Shown here: piece by piece, positions 21,501 to 24,233 of the stretch
Numbering within the stretch: the stretch's first letter is position 1
How the letters are laid out: every line of letters begins with the position of its first letter
IMG/VR virus record: IMGVR_UViG_3300023109_000138
Coordinates: 1-24,233 of that record
Reading direction: 5' to 3' (one strand)
Length of the DNA: 24,233 nt
From: a virus
Made by a program: the position numbers and the translations under genes
The notes under the pieces: model-generated
The model's input: only the letters and a program-made list of their open reading frames with translations
Databases searched by the model: none
Told to the model about the DNA's origin: nothing

Positions 21501-24096
21501 ATCCATCACTTCCTTCTACCCAAGCACCTTGTTGAAATTCAAAGTATTTGTCAGTATCGGCTGAAACACTATCATTATAGTAACCTGTTAATGCTGTAAA
21601 CTCAGCAGGCGCAGAATTACTAAGATATGTATTAGCTATAACTTCATCAGTAAATATCTGTCCTCCTGCTGTAATAACTTGGCTTAATAAGACTGGCTGA
21701 TTACTTGGATTTGTAGCATCTATTACGTTTTGCCAAACGGTTTGGCCTCCGTACTCATAAGTGCCTGCACATAAATCATTTACATCTTCATCAAAGTTAA
21801 CAGTTATTTCCCATGCATTCCCTAAACTAACTTGACATTCTACAATAGTTTCTATTACATCTATGCCAAGCTGTATAGCTTTAGCATCACCACCACTAGT
21901 AGCCGAAACCGATAACCATCTAGTAGCTGGGTTAGAAGTACTAATCGCCGTTCCAAAAGCTGCATCTAAATAAATTTGATCTCCTGACGTTAAATCAGCT
22001 ATACTAGTATTCCCGCTAGTTGCATCTAAATAACCAGTATTACTTCTAGTTGCTGAACAAGCTTCGTCTGAGTTTGTTACAAATGCAGAATACTTTATTG
22101 CAATGGCCGCGGTTGGATTAACAGTTATCACTACAGTATATGGGGTGGGCGCATCTTCATACCCATCATTAACCTGTATTACAAATGTAATTTGATCAGG
22201 CTGTGTTATACTATAGTTAGCTTCATACGTCCAAGCACCAGTTGTATTGTCTAAATCTAAAGAACCTGGGTTAGTAATGCCATTCGAAGAAGTTGGCCCT
22301 GATACGATACTCCATACTAATTGATCTCCAGTATTAGAGTCAGAAGCAGATGCTGTACCACCAGTACTACTCCATTGATCTAAAGTAGTATTAAATGAAG
22401 TATTTGAAAATGTTGGAGGATTATTACCGGGAGCTAAAGTTCTTAATGTAATTATACCCACACCAGTTGATTCTTCACCATCTGTATCTGTTACCTTGTA
22501 ATAAAAATACTCTTCTAGATTACTATTATTAGGTGTTAAATTAAGACCACTCTTTTTTGTATAAGTAAACGTAAAAGCACCTACATTTGAGTTAACTACA
22601 AAATCACCGTTCGTTAAACTTGCTGCAACTTGTGCTTCAGTTTGTGGAGTACCTGTATTATCACATAAAGTATATGTTAAAAGAGCCGACGCATCATTAT
22701 CATCTGTTGAACCAGCTGAGGCAAGATCTTGTTGTGTTGATATATTAGTAGTACCAAATCCATTAATAGAATATGTTGCATTTCCAGGAACTGGGGCTTG
22801 ATTTTGTGGCGGGTTAATTGTAACTGTAATAGTTCCAACTGTAGTTCCACCGTCACTATCTATTGCAGTATATGAAAAAGCATCATTACCCGTATAATCA
22901 GTATTTGGCGTATATATTATAGATGGCTGATTTCCAGTTAAAACAGCACTTGTCGATAAATTTGACCCCTGTGCATTTGCATCCTGAATATTACCATTTT
23001 GCGGCACACTAGTTATTTCAATAGTTAATCCGTTACCAAATTGATCTTCAGCATCAGATACATTACTCTGTTGCCCTGAGCCAACTGACCAACCACTACC
23101 ACTAGCAAAATTTAAAGTTATTGGAGTACCATTCATAGTCATAGTCCTACTAAAATCAGGAGCTACTGGAAGGTTATTACCACCGGTTTGTGAAATTAAT
23201 AAACTTGTAGAATTTACACCATTAACCCCTGGATGTCGTAATGTAAAAGCCTGGCTTCTACCACTAGCAGTTGGGTTAGCATTAATATTAAATTCAATAC
23301 TACCACCAGTTACAGTTGAAGATACATTAGTTGAAATCCAAGCAACTGTACTAGGATTAGGGTCAATGTGACTCGAGTTAAATGCAGTTGAGTTATTTGT
23401 AATTGTAAAAATCCTAGTTGTACTAGATGCCGCGGCCGGAGCATTATATGTGGCATCATTATTCCAAGCAATCGCTGGAGCTAAAGTTGTCGTTGTACCC
23501 GTCCCACTAACTTGGCATGTTATAGCAACACCGGAATTTGAATATCCAGCAGGTGCAATAACATCAACATCATAATTTTGAGTACCCAATGCATATTGAG
23601 GAGGGTCAACACTATCTATTGTACCTTCATCTACCGAAGCTATAACATTAATTCCGACTGCACCGGCTTGTATTGACACATTAGCTTCAGAACATGTAAA
23701 CTCTGGCAATGTTGTCGTTGTTGTAGGCTCCTCAGTTGTCGTTGTTGGGGCCTCAGTTGTCGTTGTTGGGGCCTCAGTTGTCGTACTAGTCGTTATTATT
23801 GACGCGGATATTAAACCAGAATTAGATATTTGTGTGGCAACAATACTACCATCATTTGGTTGTTGGAATGCGTAGAAATCTTGTCCCCCTGCAAATCCAC
23901 TACTTAAAGTACCTGAAGCTGCATCGGGATTATTATCATTCACCTGATAAACAATGTCACCGGTCGTAACATAACCCACATTATTACTGTCATTAACCCA
24001 AGCAATAATTGTACTTCCTGTCCCCCAGTTTGCTATCGCACTGGCAGCAGTAGAAAATCCAGATGTAGTATTAAGTGTAAAACTTATATTTGCCAT
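15526..24096 (-). CDS. Giant (2856-aa) modular virion structural protein/adhesin
   Basis: Order of parts: a small N-terminal beta domain (1-100); a TTTEAPT linker (103-130); a 'GYSN' module (133-195); a second TTTT linker; a BACON-like domain (about 206-305, AWIST to LLISQTGG); three cadherin-like or VCBS-like Ig domains (about 310-430, 431-552, 558-662; the first has IIYTPNTDYTGNDAFSYTAIDSDGG, the third is announced by NNPPTF); a Cys-containing beta region with ACSA...GYL and GDQIYLDAAFGTAI (about 665-1185); then a long C-terminal region (about 1190-2856) without repeats, including LRTNPKLSTNAKLVV (1214-1228). I recall the latter from large structural proteins of Bacteroidetes T4-like phages. 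The adhesive modules are at the N-terminus, so the C-terminal two thirds is probably the part built into the particle. No signal peptide or membrane segment. A one-mismatch relative of the promoter motif lies 35 nt upstream. Confidence 0.8.
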   Translation of the reverse strand: MANISFTLNTTSGFSTAASAIANWGTGSTIIAWVNDSNNVGYVTTGDIVYQVNDNNPDAASGTLSSGFAGGQDFYAFQQPNDGSIVATQISNSGLISASIITTSTTTEAPTTTTEAPTTTTEEPTTTTTLPEFTCSEANVSIQAGAVGINVIASVDEGTIDSVDPPQYALGTQNYDVDVIAPAGYSNSGVAITCQVSGTGTTTTLAPAIAWNNDATYNAPAAASSTTRIFTITNNSTAFNSSHIDPNPSTVAWISTNVSSTVTGGSIEFNINANPTASGRSQAFTLRHPGVNGVNSTSLLISQTGGNNLPVAPDFSRTMTMNGTPITLNFASGSGWSVGSGQQSNVSDAEDQFGNGLTIEITSVPQNGNIQDANAQGSNLSTSAVLTGNQPSIIYTPNTDYTGNDAFSYTAIDSDGGTTVGTITVTINPPQNQAPVPGNATYSINGFGTTNISTQQDLASAGSTDDNDASALLTYTLCDNTGTPQTEAQVAASLTNGDFVVNSNVGAFTFTYTKKSGLNLTPNNSNLEEYFYYKVTDTDGEESTGVGIITLRTLAPGNNPPTFSNTSFNTTLDQWSSTGGTASASDSNTGDQLVWSIVSGPTSSNGITNPGSLDLDNTTGAWTYEANYSITQPDQITFVIQVNDGYEDAPTPYTVVITVNPTAAIAIKYSAFVTNSDEACSATRSNTGYLDATSGNTSIADLTSGDQIYLDAAFGTAISTSNPATRWLSVSATSGGDAKAIQLGIDVIETIVECQVSLGNAWEITVNFDEDVNDLCAGTYEYGGQTVWQNVIDATNPSNQPVLLSQVITAGGQIFTDEVIANTYLSNSAPAEFTALTGYYNDSVSADTDKYFEFQQGAWVEGSDGYAQDCPPRIKYQTYDVGVYYNTVDPIRIDNVCLADDSDLVLTKLYFRANQEDGVGSLSELAKLQYILQHNIVPFTSLEAANQVDYGLSWSSTTFLASKVNVDSFNNATYSLDTDRRFAVWENYNSSGYTGNYVWKGVVGNDTDLLQGSTGNASTEDANIILGTCSTQFERPAGSSTFEVGQSIASRENVFYAFLSCVARFQDGSPYWNLYVIDGLHKDTDNGSSYIKELHEVIGDRGIINGPTVLECMSMQHKIVAVNIDDAQDILDNITEYNNDSIRTVQVNPVDLGLSSAAVINYGYTDCEGCLMQTELPQTYTLATVDDADIINKSIPNFNLEKNYSLDNISKPLLRTNPKLSTNAKLVVNSNGKMYIESIEATKELASVEYKKWAVNKDGKWSYDLQRFFKNTKTPADQIYKIKESYSNFAVQDTFEHQIEEDYHYGTVYNYSKIHDEDFRMMAPIWLDKTIPNKFVIFRVKDPIGTLDFDTRSNLDNIKEILKNSEIVKTFDLSRDSELGTYIRNHIQSESFPKTPITMNFDKLQRSSFNGIDLENGGFTSKGEYLDSDFISQDSTLIDANELITSGFQRNKLACANLINLEFLFNDDAATDYSVSRYFGLYVNDIDSGYGTLDSANTGRLKFKNVNSYINSENSSAIPPYKLISETPTLGYAATSDKFYKISPKTVYNPSNLELNVEDSRNSIASEIKLAETGNSIDIKVDGKPGSDFVKVNILENPAVNDGFAIFPSKEQTYRLKFTRLIPQQSLGQEDWKFTIVNPTDGQLLEFGPIYIDGQGIQGVATYIQNRIGEEDQFTGAKVYPELYNNLNIEVESDRSIILSEKRATLKPLQPDFIPWQSNGVNNSIVRIEELQVPYDIDNNTFFALDIPAGQFGGVNFSNQGTIPQVTSAIVKSINSIDNGFTALSYDGADHFYIKTDVQGYRLLSAGIAIPNANANQWISVDSNNLDVNNLLRLDINDCDSPENCNTINNSSIYYFNGGNSTGKSILVTLDSASDINVNDYINTKSRGIYNKVIDIVDDIERLPLQYKKIVLEKPNTIEAGEIKTYADNLVKVGLFSAFDIHDMNFDFYDTSNSDLKELVYETPANIAYEPEQDDSNDIYPFGSKENTEYTLNPVDYFNGLSDILLEEQADEFNENQITSEFDRLQENYLKEYAIKSRVVPSINKWVLKDSLTVREQPYYLNANEAFGRSNFAPDLSADGRNRLGMTHEWFYINNLPAYFKNNVGSDANPVYRLNDSFSYINFMDNFEITPAIFKDTNYDYFDRFFVTEGFETKGNNNYKTFVKTDRQKKYTRVEGGNNTAFASTIFKGLKFIFKGRKEFTASNPVDFIKSSEFNGYRFSILLNVKTAQESNGIDYEVIQNKKFKFVVFMISLSLDDLWSDGTLNRKLLYELNHSLVWKSENLTFEYSDIKIDGALNLRDANFTDPSASNYLEVNGLQHVDGSIPQFLEQINKDDDSKFGNLIVKIESPFGEMFLRLNIARLDGQDTLVLAQPPKDISDGDNGDGLDSNGVPLTPNANLQNIPAYLQSTAEYTYEKGGINAYKSILDALSARDVATMLLREPNNIVFTTVNNDGQVLNNQFVINLEDGTEIVKDSKVQTIPDTDKPESFKLFSGNIGYDLTDGFTYYPFLVRQNGGYTVDTKPVVTFTDVYSHMKTNTLQSTSDSTEIILEEQMYKHSLTDIDEINLAKDYYKRYNRCGVAFNLGFIYDGGTHDNQWGYIKNHFYRKVNEFNAASVTKLSTSTDKLPLYPLIGEVAIDKKDVHVFKSSWDKNYYTRSLSGGNIEQVPGTFETKEEKSYLASTIMKVKDSYNLLNFTSEYVGSEEEQDVILLDNTNTTDLVIFENKDNIIVDFYITDTIKDKLSSDGVFNAIQQYVAVADSAEDKTTLVDDAQLYIEENLVNLFSLNQIKLFTRRIKGQFSAFENATTIDALDDGGYTQDQNFTFRAHEQKPLNFRLIYNKRLGYSYRIRPMIKITS
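15579..15589 (-). promoter_or_regulatory. Candidate promoter element GATATATAATA inside the end of the giant gene
   Basis: Exact minus-strand copy of the 11-mer, within the last 65 bases of the 2856-aa gene and 57 nt upstream of the 695-aa fibre gene. It would let the fibre and downstream tail genes be transcribed independently of the 8.6-kb gene before them. Coding constraint could also account for the sequence (it encodes part of LIYNKRL), so confidence is lower than for the intergenic copies. Confidence 0.4.
23707..23790 (-). repeat. 21-bp tandem repeats encoding TTTEAPT
   Basis: Units of 21 bp (plus strand CCTCAGTTGTCGTTGTTGGGG-like) encode the linker TTTEAPT-TTTEAPT-TTTEEPT at residues 103-130 of the 2856-aa protein. 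This matches in period and composition the TTQAPTP linker of the 695-aa protein, and in both proteins a 'GYSN' module follows the linker. Confidence 0.85.
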
Positions 24097-24130
24097 TTAA
24101 CTTTAATTCTATTTTAGAGAATTCCTTCTC

Positions 24131-24141
24131 TAGTATATATC
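24131..24141 (-). promoter_or_regulatory. Possible promoter element GATATATACTA upstream of the giant gene
   Basis: One mismatch from GATATATAATA, located 34 nt upstream of the ATG at 24096, a distance similar to that of the exact copies at 3057 and 7501. It overlaps a perfect 7-bp inverted repeat (24115-24121 and 24126-24132, loop TTCC on the plus strand). The intergenic region 24097-24162 holds nothing else recognisable. Confidence 0.4.
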
Positions 24142-24162
24142 CCCACTTTGAGATACCACTTA

Positions 24163-24233
24163 TTACTGAGATATTGGTCTAAGTAATCTTGCAGCTTTAA
24201 TAGAATTTAAGTTCTTTCCTTTAGCACCGTATT
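24163..24233 (-). CDS. 3' end of an unidentified upstream gene, cut by the window edge
   Basis: Read on the minus strand, the frame entering at 24231 stays open for 22 codons (YGAKGKNLNSIKAARLLRPI then SQ) and ends at a TAA at 24163-24165; the other two frames stop within a few codons. The basic, helical tail resembles an ordinary C-terminus. Position before the tail genes suggests another tail or baseplate gene, but the fragment is too short to identify. Confidence 0.5.
   Translation of the reverse strand, partial: YGAKGKNLNSIKAARLLRPISQ

Noticed and set aside
24115-24132. Perfect 7-bp inverted repeat (TAGAGAA-TTCC-TTCTCTA) as an intrinsic terminator
   Set aside because: The stem is AT-rich and no T-tract follows it on the minus strand; it also overlaps the promoter-like motif. 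Left as an unassigned small hairpin.
1-24233. tRNA genes, CRISPR arrays, insertion sequences, integrase or attachment sites
   Set aside because: No cloverleaf-like sequence, no regular direct repeat with spacers outside coding linkers, and no transposase or integrase motif was seen on reading through; the long repeats present are coding.
1-24233. T4 consensus late promoters (TATAAATA)
   Set aside because: No exact copy with a gene start at suitable distance was seen on either strand by eye; GATATATAATA was the recurrent element instead.

Overview
This window looks like part of the genome of a T4-like myovirus (contractile-tailed Caudoviricetes). It carries recognisable homologues of T4 UvsW, UvsY, gp61 primase and gp32, next to a long run of tail and adhesin genes. 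The DNA is AT-rich (about two thirds A+T by eye) and densely packed, with genes overlapping or abutting by a few bases. A marine Bacteroidetes (flavobacterial) host is inferred, not shown. The inference rests on BACON-like modules in the adhesins, a GH17 beta-1,3-glucanase-type enzyme, A-rich leaders with almost no Shine-Dalgarno sequences, and tail-protein types I associate with phages of that phylum.

Layout: almost everything is on the minus strand, so transcription runs from high to low coordinates. From the right edge come the 3' end of an unidentified gene (24163-24233), a 2856-aa modular structural protein, a 695-aa collagen-like/BACON/InlB-repeat fibre protein, a 268-aa membrane-anchored coiled-coil protein, a 689-aa tail or baseplate protein, a 183-aa tail-tube-like protein, a 123-aa protein with a capsid-targeting-like leader, and a RuvC-like nuclease. 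These meet a short plus-strand cassette (7628-8832) holding a GH17-family glycoside hydrolase and a 61-codon gene with a strong Shine-Dalgarno sequence. Left of a divergent regulatory region (7474-7627) runs a compact minus-strand replication/recombination block: a 64-aa ORF, gp32, primase, a 69-aa ORF, UvsY and UvsW. It is followed by a 549-aa protein with tandem repeats, a ligase-like nucleotidyltransferase, and the start of one more gene.

How it fits together: gp32, UvsY and UvsW are the single-strand-binding, mediator and branch-migration partners of T4-style recombination-dependent replication. Primase serves lagging-strand synthesis, and the RuvC-like protein could resolve branched DNA before packaging. 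The right two thirds build the tail and its receptor-binding parts.

Most notable: (i) an exact 11-mer, GATATATAATA, lies upstream of four genes on both strands and is a candidate phage promoter element; (ii) the nucleotidyltransferase and the 123-aa protein begin with peptides resembling the T4 internal-protein capsid-targeting sequence, followed by prohead-protease-like sites; (iii) the 549-aa protein carries repeated 'GNAF' modules each bounded by a similar site; (iv) the GH17 enzyme is in opposite orientation but under the same putative promoter motif.
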